Made by a program: the position numbers and the translations under genes. The notes below the pieces were generated by a model. The model had not been told where the DNA came from. It saw only the letters and a list, made by a program, of their open reading frames with translations, and did no database searches. From Bacillus sp. HSf4 (GTDB lineage: Bacteria; Bacillota; Bacilli; Bacillales; Bacillaceae): a stretch of 64,000 nt of DNA. Below, piece by piece: positions 20,249 to 29,392 of this stretch. Location: NCBI RefSeq assembly GCF_029537375.1, contig NZ_CP120679.1:1786001-1850000 (forward strand), in the 5' to 3' direction. Position 1 is the stretch's first letter; every line of letters begins with the position of its first letter.

Positions 20249-21850
20249 ATGAATCGTACTTTATTGCAAATCAAAACGAAAATAACTGATTTTTGGAAAA
20301 ATCGATCGAAGTGGCAGAAAATACTGATGATCAGCGTTTTTGCTGCAGCAGTCATTCTTTCTATCGTCATAGGTATTTTGGCCTCAACAAATAAGATGGT
20401 TCCGCTCTATAAGGATCTGTCAGCCGAAGAAGCGGGTCAAATTAAACAGGTCCTTGATGAAAAAGGAATACCTTCAGAAGTCGCATCCGACGGTTCCATC
20501 ATCAAAGTTCCGGAAGAAAATGTCGATTCGCTGAAAGTGGATCTGGCCGCAGAAGGCCTTCCGAAAAGCGGAAGCATCGATTATTCGTTCTTTGGTGAAA
20601 ATGCCGGCTTTGGGATGACAGACAACGAGTTTGATGTTTTGAAAGTGAAAGCGACCCAAACCGAGCTGACAAATCTCATCAAAGGCATCGACGGCATTAA
20701 AGATGCAAAAGTCATGATCAACCTTCCGAAGGATTCCGTTTTTGTCGGAGAAGAAAAGCCGGAAGCTTCTGCTTCAATCGTCCTTCAAGTCAAACCGGGC
20801 CATACGCTTGACCAAAGTGAAATCAACGGCCTGTATCACCTCGTATCGAAAAGTGTGCCAAATCTTGATCAGAAAAATATCGTGATTATGGATCAAAATT
20901 CGAACTACTATGATCAAAACAGCGAGGGCATCGGCAATTCGTCCGGAAATTCCTACGCTTCACAGCGCGAGGTCAAAGCGCAGATCGAAAAAGATCTTCA
21001 AAGACAGGTTCAAAGCCTGTTGGGCACGATGATGGGGCAGGATAAAGTCGCGGTATCCGTCACGACGGACATCGACTTTACGCAGGAAAAACGAACAGAA
21101 GACCTGGTTGAACCCGTCGACAAAGAAAATATGGAAGGCATCGTCGTAAGCTCGGAAAAAATCAGCGAAACGTACTCCGGAAACGGGGCACAGGCAGGCG
21201 GAGTCAACGGCACCGGTGACGAAGACGTCACAAATTACGCCGAAACGGAAGACGGCAATAATAACGGAGATTATGAAAAAAGCGAAGACCGTCTCAATTA
21301 TGAAGTCAACCGGATTCATAAAGAAATCGCAGAAAGCCCGTATAAAGTCAGGGATTTAGGGATTCAAGTGTTAGTCGAACCGCCAAATGCGAAAAACCCG
21401 GCTTCTTTGACACAAGAGAGACAGGACGATATTAAAAACATTCTGTCTACGATCGTCCGGACATCGCTTGACAAGTCGGAGAATGAACAGCTCACAGACG
21501 AAGATCTGCAAAGCAAAATCGTCGTTTCTGTTTCATCGTTTGACGGCAAACAGACAATGGACACGGAAGAGGCGACAGGCGGCATACCGCTTTGGGCTTA
21601 TATTGCAGGCGGAGCCGGTCTGGTTGCGGCGATCGGCCTTATCATCTGGCTCATCAGACGGCGCAAAAATGCTGATGAAGAGTATGAGGAAGAATGGTAT
21701 GAAACGCCTCAGGAACCGATCAGAGTGGCAGATGTAAACAATGAGAAAGAGACGGAAGAAAGCGTCAGACGTAAACAGCTTGAAAAAATGGCGAAAGACA
21801 AGCCTGAAGAATTCGCCAAATTACTGCGCAGTTGGCTGACTGAGGATTAG
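20249..21850 (+). CDS. fliF: Flagellar MS-ring protein FliF
   Basis: FliF builds the membrane-embedded MS ring on which the flagellum is assembled. The 533-residue product has two membrane segments (about residues 25-45 and 447-467) flanking a large ring-forming region with KDLSAEEAGQI and VMINLPKDSVF. The acidic cytoplasmic tail ending AKLLRSWLTED is the FliG-binding region. Start ATG follows CCGGGGGAGTAAG. Confidence 0.97.
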   Translation: MNRTLLQIKTKITDFWKNRSKWQKILMISVFAAAVILSIVIGILASTNKMVPLYKDLSAEEAGQIKQVLDEKGIPSEVASDGSIIKVPEENVDSLKVDLAAEGLPKSGSIDYSFFGENAGFGMTDNEFDVLKVKATQTELTNLIKGIDGIKDAKVMINLPKDSVFVGEEKPEASASIVLQVKPGHTLDQSEINGLYHLVSKSVPNLDQKNIVIMDQNSNYYDQNSEGIGNSSGNSYASQREVKAQIEKDLQRQVQSLLGTMMGQDKVAVSVTTDIDFTQEKRTEDLVEPVDKENMEGIVVSSEKISETYSGNGAQAGGVNGTGDEDVTNYAETEDGNNNGDYEKSEDRLNYEVNRIHKEIAESPYKVRDLGIQVLVEPPNAKNPASLTQERQDDIKNILSTIVRTSLDKSENEQLTDEDLQSKIVVSVSSFDGKQTMDTEEATGGIPLWAYIAGGAGLVAAIGLIIWLIRRRKNADEEYEEEWYETPQEPIRVADVNNEKETEESVRRKQLEKMAKDKPEEFAKLLRSWLTED

Positions 21851-21863
21851 GAGGAGTATTGAA

Positions 21864-22880
21864 ATGGCAAAAATGAAACAAGACAGGCTAACAGGCAAAC
21901 AAAAAGCGGCCATTCTCATGATATCCTTAGGACTTGATGTGTCAGCTTCGGTATACAAGCATTTAACAGATGAAGAGATTGAAAGACTGACGCTTGAAAT
22001 CTCAAATGTCAGATCTGTATCTCCTGAGAAAAAAGATGAAATCATCCAAGAATTTCATGAAACGGCTATTGCTCAGGAATATATTTCCCAAGGCGGTATT
22101 CACTACGCTAAGCAGGTGCTCGATAAAGCGCTTGGCGAAGACAAAGCGGCCAGCATCATCAACCGGCTGACATCGTCGCTTCAAGTCAGGCCGTTTGATT
22201 TTGCCAGAAAAGCCGATCCCGAGCAAATTCTGAATTTTATCCAGCATGAGCATCCGCAAACGATCGCGCTGATCCTATCCTACCTGGACCCTGTACAATC
22301 CGGACAGATTTTATCAGAACTGAACCAGGATGTGCAGGCGGAGGTGGCGAGGCGGATTGCTGTGATGGACCGGACTTCGCCGGAAATCATCAATGAAGTC
22401 GAACAAATTTTAGAACAGAAGCTCTCATCCACCTTCACTCAAGATTACACACAGACCGGCGGCATAGAAGCCGTGGTTGAAGTGTTGAACGGTGTTGACA
22501 GGGGAACGGAGAAAACGATTCTCGACGCCCTCGAGATTCAGGATCCGGAACTGGCGGATGAAATCAAGAAACGGATGTTTGTCTTTGAAGATATTGTTAC
22601 GCTTGATAACCGTGCGATTCAGAGGGTTATCCGCGATGTTGAAAACGACGATCTGCTCCTGTCCCTGAAAGTGGCCAGCGAAGAGGTCAAAGACATTGTC
22701 TTCAGCAACATGTCACAGCGTATGGCTGAGACATTTAAGGAAGAAATGGAATTCATGGGACCTGTTCGTCTCCGTGATGTTGAAGAAGCACAGTCCAGAA
22801 TCGTAAGCGTCATCCGCAGACTTGAAGAAGCGGGTGAGATCGTCATCGCCAGGGGCGGAGGAGATGATATCATTGTCTAA
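21864..22880 (+). CDS. fliG: Flagellar motor switch protein FliG
   Basis: FliG couples the C ring to the MS ring and contacts the stator to generate torque. The 338-residue product has the N-terminal FliF-binding domain, the middle EHPQT motif (near residues 127-131), and the C-terminal torque helix with charged residues in DIVTLDNRAIQRVIRDVEND. Fourteen bases separate it from fliF; its end overlaps fliH. Confidence 0.98.
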   Translation: MAKMKQDRLTGKQKAAILMISLGLDVSASVYKHLTDEEIERLTLEISNVRSVSPEKKDEIIQEFHETAIAQEYISQGGIHYAKQVLDKALGEDKAASIINRLTSSLQVRPFDFARKADPEQILNFIQHEHPQTIALILSYLDPVQSGQILSELNQDVQAEVARRIAVMDRTSPEIINEVEQILEQKLSSTFTQDYTQTGGIEAVVEVLNGVDRGTEKTILDALEIQDPELADEIKKRMFVFEDIVTLDNRAIQRVIRDVENDDLLLSLKVASEEVKDIVFSNMSQRMAETFKEEMEFMGPVRLRDVEEAQSRIVSVIRRLEEAGEIVIARGGGDDIIV

Positions 22881-23634
22881 AATTATTAAACAACGATTAT
22901 CATCGGTCCCGGAACAGAAAAGGCGGACGATTACGTTAAAGGAAGTCAAACGCCCTGTAAACGAGGCTGACCTTGCCGCCGCCGAACCCGATCCGGAACT
23001 CCTTCTTCATCATGCCCGGCAGGAAGCAAGCAAAATATATGAAAAGGCGAACGCCGAACATGAACAAATCCGCAGGCAGATTGAAGAGGAAAGAGCCGGC
23101 TGGGAGGCAGAGCGGGAAGCCTTGATTGAACAAGCGAAAAAAGAAGGCTTTGAGGCGGGGCTCGAAATGGGAAAACAAGAGGCGCAAAAAGCTTATGAAT
23201 CCTATTTGGAAGAAGCCAATGCCATCGTCAGGGCAGCAAGGCGGGACTACGAAGAAAAAATTGAGCAATCTGCAGAAGAAATCGTCACGCTTGCCGTTTC
23301 TCTGGCCAAAAAAGTATGGAATCAAAAGCCCGATGACAAGGAAGCTTTCACCGACCTTGTCAAACAGGTGCTGTCCGAAATGAAAGAGTTTGATGACATT
23401 TCGATTTATGTCGACCCGGACTATTACACAGAAGTTCAAAGCCATAAAAACGAACTCGATGCGCTTCTTCAATACGGTTCCCATCTCGCGATTTATGCCG
23501 ATGATAAAGCGGCAAAAGGGACCTGCTACGTAGAAACGGCCTTCGGAAGAGTCGATGCAAGCATCGATACGCAATTGGAGCAGCTGAAACAGAAACTGAA
23601 CACGCTGCTTGAAACGGCGGGTGAAAGCCGGTGA
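22873..23634 (+). CDS. fliH: Flagellar assembly protein FliH
   Basis: FliH binds the export ATPase FliI and regulates it, much like the peripheral stalk of F-type ATPases. The product of about 253 residues is rich in Glu, Lys, Ala and Gln, with a long helical middle (about residues 50-150) and GxxxG-like spacing (GFEAGLEMGKQEA). TTG 22873 is chosen because GGAGGAG at 22857-22863 is 9 bp upstream; ATG 22864, just after that site, is an alternative. The gene overlaps the end of fliG and the GTG start of fliI. Confidence 0.93.
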   Translation: MSKIIKQRLSSVPEQKRRTITLKEVKRPVNEADLAAAEPDPELLLHHARQEASKIYEKANAEHEQIRRQIEEERAGWEAEREALIEQAKKEGFEAGLEMGKQEAQKAYESYLEEANAIVRAARRDYEEKIEQSAEEIVTLAVSLAKKVWNQKPDDKEAFTDLVKQVLSEMKEFDDISIYVDPDYYTEVQSHKNELDALLQYGSHLAIYADDKAAKGTCYVETAFGRVDASIDTQLEQLKQKLNTLLETAGESR

Positions 23635-24947
23635 AGCTCATGCCTTTGCTTGAAGCAATCGAAACGGCCGATTCATACAAACGCTACGGAAAAGTCAAAC
23701 AGGCCGTCGGCTTAATGATCGAATCAAAGGGGCCGGAATGCTCGATCGGCGACGTCTGCAAGATCTATACAAAAGGAGACGGACCGAAAGCCATAAAAGC
23801 TGAAGTTGTCGGGTTCAAGGATCAAAACATACTTCTCATGCCATATCTTGAAGCATCAAACATCGCTCCCGGCAGCATTGTCGAAGCGACCGGCGAATCA
23901 TTAAAGGTCAAGGTCGGCTCCGGGCTGATCGGCCAGGTTGTCGATGCATTCGGCACCCCGCTCGACGGAAGCGCCTTGCCGAAAGGTCTGGCACCTGTTT
24001 CAACAGACCAGGCTCCGCCAAATCCGATGAAACGGCCGCCGATCAGAGAAAAAATGGCGGTTGGCGTCAGATCGATTGACAGTCTTTTGACCGTCGGCAA
24101 GGGACAGCGCGTCGGCATCTTCGCAGGAAGCGGCGTCGGAAAAAGCACCCTGATGGGAATGATTGCAAGGCAGACGGCTGCGGACCTGAATGTGATCGCC
24201 CTTGTAGGAGAGCGGGGCCGGGAAGTCAGGGAGTTTATTGAAAAAGACCTTGGAGAAGAAGGATTGAAGCGTTCGATCGTCGTTGTGGCGACTTCTGACC
24301 AGCCCGCACTCATGAGGCTGAAAGCGGCATATACCGCAACGGCAATCGCCGAGTATTTCCGCGACAAAGGGCAAAACGTCATGTTTATGATGGATTCGGT
24401 GACAAGGGTCGCCATGGCTCAGAGAGAGATCGGCTTAGCCACGGGCGAACCGCCGACGACGAAAGGTTATACGCCTTCGGTGTTCGCTATTTTACCTAAG
24501 CTCTTAGAGAGAACAGGGACGACCGAAAAGGGATCGATCACGGCTTTTTATACAGTTCTTGTCGATGGTGACGACATGAACGAACCGATCGCCGACACCG
24601 TCAGAGGGATTTTGGACGGCCATATCGTCCTTGACCGGAATCTGGCGAATAAAGGCCAGTTTCCTGCAGTGAATATTTTAAAAAGCATCAGCAGGGTCAT
24701 GGCCAACATCGCTGAAAAGGATCACATCAGAGCGGCGAACCGATTCAGGGAGCTGCTGTCAACCTATCAAAATTCGGAGGATCTCATCAACATAGGCGCC
24801 TATAAAAAAGGATCTTCCCGCGATATTGATGAAGCCATACAGTTTTATCCAAAGCTGATCAGCTTTCTGAAGCAGGAAGTCGATGAAGCGGCATCCCAGG
24901 AAGACAGCATCTCCTTATTAAAGAGTCTTTTAGGAAGTGAGGATTAG
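23631..24947 (+). CDS. fliI: Flagellum-specific ATPase FliI
   Basis: Cytoplasmic ATPase of the flagellar type III export apparatus, related to F1 beta. The 438-residue product starts with GTG overlapping fliH. Walker A GSGVGKST is at residues 166-173, and GERGREVREFIEKDL and MMDSVTRVAMAQREIGL follow. Length equals that of the B. subtilis protein. Confidence 0.98.
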   Translation: MKLMPLLEAIETADSYKRYGKVKQAVGLMIESKGPECSIGDVCKIYTKGDGPKAIKAEVVGFKDQNILLMPYLEASNIAPGSIVEATGESLKVKVGSGLIGQVVDAFGTPLDGSALPKGLAPVSTDQAPPNPMKRPPIREKMAVGVRSIDSLLTVGKGQRVGIFAGSGVGKSTLMGMIARQTAADLNVIALVGERGREVREFIEKDLGEEGLKRSIVVVATSDQPALMRLKAAYTATAIAEYFRDKGQNVMFMMDSVTRVAMAQREIGLATGEPPTTKGYTPSVFAILPKLLERTGTTEKGSITAFYTVLVDGDDMNEPIADTVRGILDGHIVLDRNLANKGQFPAVNILKSISRVMANIAEKDHIRAANRFRELLSTYQNSEDLINIGAYKKGSSRDIDEAIQFYPKLISFLKQEVDEAASQEDSISLLKSLLGSED

Positions 24948-24949
24948 GA

Positions 24950-25399
24950 ATGGCTTATTCATTTAAATTTCAAAAGCTGTTGGAGCTTAAAGAAAATGAA
25001 AAAGACCAATCATTCGCTGAATATCAACATTCTGTCTCCGAATTTGAAAAGGTAGCGGAAAAGCTCTATGAAAGCATGAACCAAAAGGAAACGCTTGAGA
25101 AAAACAAAGAAATCAAGCTGCAGACAGGGATGAGCGTTCAGGAAATGAGACATTATCAGCAGTTTGTCACAAATCTAGAAACGACCATTTACCATTATCA
25201 AAAGCTTGTGATGATGAAGCGAAACGAAATGTATGAGAAGCAAAACGATTTGACGGAAAAAAACATTGAACTTAAAAAATTTGAAAAAATGAAAGAAAAA
25301 CAGTTTGAAATGTATGCAATACAAAACAAAGCAAATGAATTGAAAGAAATGGACGACATCTCCATTGCCCAATTCATGAGTCAAGGAAACCAGGGGTAA
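24950..25399 (+). CDS. fliJ: Flagellar export protein FliJ
   Basis: FliJ is the coiled-coil stalk that links the FliI ATPase ring to the export gate. The 149-residue product begins MAYSFKFQKLLELKENEKDQ and is almost wholly helical, rich in Lys, Glu, Gln and Met. It lies two bases after fliI, as expected for this poorly conserved gene. Confidence 0.93.
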   Translation: MAYSFKFQKLLELKENEKDQSFAEYQHSVSEFEKVAEKLYESMNQKETLEKNKEIKLQTGMSVQEMRHYQQFVTNLETTIYHYQKLVMMKRNEMYEKQNDLTEKNIELKKFEKMKEKQFEMYAIQNKANELKEMDDISIAQFMSQGNQG

Positions 25400-25405
25400 A
25401 AAGCG

Positions 25406-26008
25406 ATGGCCGAAGAAAAAAAAGCCGGTAAATTTCAGACGTTTTTGTTTGTCGTCGTCATTCCGCTCATCTTTTTAGTCGTTGTAGGGTTCGTCGGGAT
25501 GTGGCTCTTGGGAGTGAACGTCCAGGATGTGGCCTCCAAAATTCCGGTCGTAAAAGAGCTTGTTAAAAGCGACGATGGGAATAAGGAGAAAGACAGCGCG
25601 GCAAAGCAGAAGGAAAATAAAGAGGAAAAGCTCCAAAAGACGATTGATGAACAAAAAAGCGAAATTCAAACATTGACAAGCGACTTGAAAACGAGCGATG
25701 AAGAGATCAAACGGCTCAAACAAAAGATCAGCTCGCTGGAAAAAACGGAGAAAGACGCAGCCGAAGATGATAAAAACAGCGCTGATGACCAAAAGGACAG
25801 CAAGGTCGTCAAAATCTATCAGAGCATGCCGAGCAATAAAGCTGCAAAGATATTAACCGAATTAAAAGAGCAGGAAGCCATAAAGATTTTAGACGCATTA
25901 AACAAAAAGCAAGTGACGGAAATTCTCTCAAAAATGGCTCCTGATAAAGCGGCTCTCTTCACCGAGAAGCTTGCGGAAAATGAAGAAAAAAATGAAGGGG
26001 GGGAATAG
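25406..26008 (+). CDS. ylxF: YlxF, MotE-like membrane protein of the flagellar operon
   Basis: This 200-residue protein has one N-terminal membrane helix (about residues 13-35), a charged coiled coil (about 50-125), and a C-terminal MgtE-N-like domain with YQSMPSNKAAKILTEL and VTEILSKMAPDKAALFTEKL. It resembles the MotE chaperone of MotC in other bacteria, but its exact role in Bacillus flagella is not settled. It lies between fliJ and fliK. Confidence 0.9.
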   Translation: MAEEKKAGKFQTFLFVVVIPLIFLVVVGFVGMWLLGVNVQDVASKIPVVKELVKSDDGNKEKDSAAKQKENKEEKLQKTIDEQKSEIQTLTSDLKTSDEEIKRLKQKISSLEKTEKDAAEDDKNSADDQKDSKVVKIYQSMPSNKAAKILTELKEQEAIKILDALNKKQVTEILSKMAPDKAALFTEKLAENEEKNEGGE

Positions 26009-26009
26009 A

Positions 26010-27392
26010 TTGAAGCTTCTTGATATGCTCTCTTTTAATGCCGCGCCGAAGGCGGATGCCGCATCTGCACAATCAGCAAGGCAGCCATTGGCAGGAACCA
26101 TCTTTCAAAATGTGTTGCAGAAAGAAAACGGGAGCCTTTCCGCAAGTGAAAATGGAGGAGAAACGTCTTCAGGTAGTCAATTGGAACAGCTGTTACAGGA
26201 GCTTGAAAACTGGCTTTCACAAAAGACAGATGGCGCTCTGGACGAAGAATCGCTCAGTTCCCTTCCTCCGCACGGCGGCGTGACCGCTTCCGAAGAGGAG
26301 CTGGCAGCTGTCGAACAGCTTTTACATAAAATAAAGACACTGCTTGAGAACACCGGTGAAACAGACGAGGCCGAAGCGGCATTACCCGGCGAGGAAAAAC
26401 CTGAAACAATAGAGCTTAAGTTGCCTGACAGCCATGTGCTGCACCAAGTTCAGCATCTGCTTACTCAGATCATCCAGGACAACCAGCCGTCGCAAAAAAC
26501 AGCACTTGTGGCCGACATCGTTGAAAAGGCGCCGGAGTTTCTTGCCATCCTGCAGTCAAAACCGGGTTCGGAAGAGCTCGTCGGCAAGCTCAAACGCCAG
26601 TTTTTCACAACAGATCCGGCTCAGTCAAAGGTCCTGTCCATGTCAAGCGCTGAACTGAAAGGTCTGAAAAGCATTATGGAGCAGATGATGTCCGCAAACT
26701 CTGAAACGGGGCAAAAAGATTGGAAGCTGGCCGAAAGTGAGCTGAAAGCGATGCTGATGGGCAAAAAAACCGACGCTCCGCAAGCGGATCAGCGGTTGTC
26801 GTTCATGGTTAAAGCGAAAGACGTCCAAGCGGATGAAAAAGCGGTTATCCGCGATCAGCCGGTCCATTCAAACGGACTACTCAGCAGCCAGCACCGGACA
26901 AGCCAGACCTTGCTTCAGGGGCTGCAAATGACACAGACTGCTGATGAAGCATCTCAATCTCAGCCGAAAAGTGTTTCAGAGCAAATTTTAAGCTCGTGGA
27001 AACAAATGAAGTTTACCCCGTTCGGGAGATCGACCGGCAGTTTTACGATCCGTCTGAATCCTGAAAATCTTGGTTTTATCACGATTAAACTGGTCAAACA
27101 GCACGGGATGTTTTCCAGCAAAATCATCGCCTCAACCGATTCAGCGAAAGAGCTTTTGGAACACAATCTCTCGCATCTCAAACAGGCGCTGCCAAACATG
27201 TCGGTGCACATCGACCGCTTTGCCGTGGCACACCAAAGCGCGGATCAGACCTTCGGACAGCCGGCTGATGATCAAAAAGGTCAGCAGCAGCAGAAGCAAG
27301 ATCAGCAGAAAAGCCAAGATAACGAAGATTTCAGAGAGTTTTTGGATGAGTTAATCGAAACCCCGAGCCAGGATAACGAGGAGGAGATCTAA
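26010..27392 (+). CDS. fliK: Flagellar hook-length control protein FliK
   Basis: FliK measures hook length and switches FlhB export specificity from rod/hook to filament substrates. The 460-residue product has a long, low-complexity N-terminal ruler and a conserved C-terminal switch domain (about residues 330-420) with IRLNPENLGFITIKLV and LEHNLSHLKQALPNMSVHIDRF. The tail is Gln-rich. Start TTG 26010 follows GGGGGGGAA; an in-frame ATG at 25971 lies inside ylxF without a ribosome-binding site. It shares its last base with the flgD start. Confidence 0.95.
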   Translation: MKLLDMLSFNAAPKADAASAQSARQPLAGTIFQNVLQKENGSLSASENGGETSSGSQLEQLLQELENWLSQKTDGALDEESLSSLPPHGGVTASEEELAAVEQLLHKIKTLLENTGETDEAEAALPGEEKPETIELKLPDSHVLHQVQHLLTQIIQDNQPSQKTALVADIVEKAPEFLAILQSKPGSEELVGKLKRQFFTTDPAQSKVLSMSSAELKGLKSIMEQMMSANSETGQKDWKLAESELKAMLMGKKTDAPQADQRLSFMVKAKDVQADEKAVIRDQPVHSNGLLSSQHRTSQTLLQGLQMTQTADEASQSQPKSVSEQILSSWKQMKFTPFGRSTGSFTIRLNPENLGFITIKLVKQHGMFSSKIIASTDSAKELLEHNLSHLKQALPNMSVHIDRFAVAHQSADQTFGQPADDQKGQQQQKQDQQKSQDNEDFREFLDELIETPSQDNEEEI

Positions 27393-27847
27393 TGTCTGAA
27401 ACAGCGGTTGATGCTAGAACTCAGGTCAGCAGTACAATTGCAAATTCGACGTCGTCCAGTTCCAAAAAAACGACGGAATCATCAATCGGAACCAGTTTGG
27501 ACAAGGATGCTTTTTTACAGCTTTTGGTCACGCAATTGCAAAATCAAGACCCGACAAATCCGATGGATGACCGCGAATTTATCTCGCAGATGGCGACTTT
27601 TTCAAGCCTTGAGCAGCTGACAAATTTAAACTCAACGATGTCAACGTTCGTCGGGCTTCAAGATCCGATGTCCATGTATGTCGGCTGGATTGGCAAAGAA
27701 GTCACATTTGAAGGTGACAGCCACGAGGAAAAAACAGCGCTTGTTCAATCTGTCAAAAGTTCTGACGGGCAATACGTGCTCGTGCTTGACGACGGAACCG
27801 AAGTCAGCCCATGGAATGTGACAGCGGTAGGAAGTTCTGACAAATAA
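27392..27847 (+). CDS. flgD: Flagellar hook capping protein FlgD
   Basis: FlgD forms the scaffold cap under which hook subunits polymerise. The 151-residue product shows the N-terminal signature LDKDAFLQLLVTQLQNQDPTNPMDD, split here as LDKDAFLQLL and NQDPTNPMDD, then QMATFSSLEQLTNLN. GAGGAGGAG precedes the ATG. Confidence 0.95.
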   Translation: MSETAVDARTQVSSTIANSTSSSSKKTTESSIGTSLDKDAFLQLLVTQLQNQDPTNPMDDREFISQMATFSSLEQLTNLNSTMSTFVGLQDPMSMYVGWIGKEVTFEGDSHEEKTALVQSVKSSDGQYVLVLDDGTEVSPWNVTAVGSSDK

Positions 27848-27874
27848 AAACAAAGTATACAGGGAGGAATAATC

Positions 27875-28669
27875 ATGTTACGTTCACTATACTCAGGAAT
27901 CAGCGGGATGAAAAACTTTCAAACAAAGCTTGATGTCATCGCCAACAACATCTCTAACATCAATACTTATGGGTATAAGAAAAGCAGGGTTACATTTAAA
28001 GATATTGTCAGTCAGGAGCTTTCAGGAGCGACTGCTTCGACTGCGAACAGAGGCTCTGTGAACGGCCAGCAAATCGGGCTCGGTTCCACGATCGGATCGA
28101 TTGATGTCATTCATACAAATGCCGCACCTGCAACAACAGGCCGCAAACTTGACTTGGCGATTACCAAGGACGGCTACTTCCGCGTCGGAACAGGGGATGA
28201 GACGTACTATACAAGATACGGCAACTTCACATTGACTGATCAAGGCGATTTGACGACTGCAGATGGATTGTTCGTATTGACAGCAGACGATCAGAAAATC
28301 AATATCCCGCCTGATGAGGCTAAATCATTTAGCATCGGAACCGACGGAACGGTGACTTATGTCGATCAGAATAACAACAACGTGACAGCCGGACAGATTT
28401 CTTTGGCGACGTTCAGCAATGCGTCAGGGTTGACTAAAGCGGGCGACAACTTATACCGCGAAAGCTTGAGCTCCGGAGCTCCGCAAATCGTTGCGCCGGG
28501 GGAAGGCACATCAGGCGAACTGCAAACAAGTGCGCTTGAAATGTCAAACGTTGACCTTTCAGAAGAATTTTCCGAAATGATTATTTCACAGCGCGGTTTT
28601 CAATCCAATGCGAAAATCATTACAACCTCTGATGAAATTCTTCAGGAACTTGTGAATCTGAAGCGATAA
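27875..28669 (+). CDS. flgE: Flagellar hook protein FlgE
   Basis: Hook subunit, 264 residues as in B. subtilis. The N-terminal rod/hook signature is MLRSLYSGISGMKNFQTKLD with IANNISNINTYGYKKSRV; the C-terminus has ALEMSNVDLSEEFSEMIISQ and RGFQSNAKII. The middle is the variable hook domain. CAGGGAGGAA precedes the start. Confidence 0.96.
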   Translation: MLRSLYSGISGMKNFQTKLDVIANNISNINTYGYKKSRVTFKDIVSQELSGATASTANRGSVNGQQIGLGSTIGSIDVIHTNAAPATTGRKLDLAITKDGYFRVGTGDETYYTRYGNFTLTDQGDLTTADGLFVLTADDQKINIPPDEAKSFSIGTDGTVTYVDQNNNNVTAGQISLATFSNASGLTKAGDNLYRESLSSGAPQIVAPGEGTSGELQTSALEMSNVDLSEEFSEMIISQRGFQSNAKIITTSDEILQELVNLKR

Positions 28670-28677
28670 GGAGGGAG

Positions 28678-28701
28678 AGGGCGCCTCTCTGACGGCGCCT
28701 T
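28678..28701 (+). promoter_or_regulatory. Hairpin between the swrD Shine-Dalgarno and its start codon
   Basis: An 8-bp stem (28678-28685 with 28694-28701, core GGCGCC/GGCGCC) with an 8-nt loop separates a strong AAGGAGGGAG at 28668-28677 from the swrD ATG at 28712. No other Shine-Dalgarno is visible near the ATG. Folding would bring the two closer, so the hairpin may set the rate of swrD translation. Confidence 0.55.
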
Positions 28702-28711
28702 TCAATAAACC

Positions 28712-28927
28712 ATGATCAAAGTGACGCGATTAAACGGACAGCCCTTTATTCTGAATGCGATTTTTATTGAACAAATTGAATGTTTTCCGGATACGACCAT
28801 CACCTTGTCAAACGGAAAAAAATTTGTTGTCAAAGAAGACGAAGATACCGTTGTAGAAAACATTGTCTCTTTCTATCAAAAAATCCAAATACTTTCTTGT
28901 GACCAAAGAATTGAGGAATCTGAATGA
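28712..28927 (+). CDS. swrD: Swarming protein SwrD (FlbD/YlzI family)
   Basis: The 71-residue FlbD-family protein begins [20 protein letters not shown] and contains [21 protein letters not shown]. In B. subtilis SwrD raises flagellar motor power and is needed for swarming. An in-frame stop at 28706 rules out an upstream start. The spacing to the only Shine-Dalgarno is unusual because of an intervening hairpin. It overlaps fliL by four bases. Confidence 0.93.
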   Translation: MIKVTRLNGQPFILNAIFIEQIECFPDTTITLSNGKKFVVKEDEDTVVENIVSFYQKIQILSCDQRIEESE

Positions 28928-29355
28928 ATAAAAAACTTCTAGGAATCATGCTGATTATTATTTTGACCATCACTGTGCTGGGAGCCGTTGCTTTCTTTGT
29001 CATCAAAGGAAACGCAAGCGGAAAGGATGAAAAGCAGGAACCATCGATCGATGAAGTGGTGGAATCTTCAGTGGAAATCGATGAAATCACCACGAACTTA
29101 AAATCTGACAATGTTGTCCGCCTGTCCATCAAGCTTGAAGCCGATTCCAAAAAGGCAAAGGAAGAGCTTGAAAAACGGGATTTCCAAATCAAAGATACGG
29201 TGATCTCCCTTTTGGCGAATACAAATGCGGATGACCTTGAAGGAACAAAAGGAAAAGAGCATTTTAAAGAAAAGCTCAAACAAAAAATGAACTCGGAATA
29301 TATGAAAGAGGGCAAAGTGAAAGAAGTATACATTACCTCCTTTAATCTGCAGTAG
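28924..29355 (+). CDS. fliL: Flagellar basal body-associated protein FliL
   Basis: FliL is a single-pass membrane protein that sits by the stator and supports torque. The 143-residue product has one N-terminal membrane helix (about residues 5-27, [20 protein letters not shown]) and an outer domain ending [14 protein letters not shown] overlaps the swrD stop. Confidence 0.95.
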   Translation: MNKKLLGIMLIIILTITVLGAVAFFVIKGNASGKDEKQEPSIDEVVESSVEIDEITTNLKSDNVVRLSIKLEADSKKAKEELEKRDFQIKDTVISLLANTNADDLEGTKGKEHFKEKLKQKMNSEYMKEGKVKEVYITSFNLQ

Positions 29356-29392
29356 GAAAGAGATTTGACAGAACCATGGAGGTGAAAATCAG

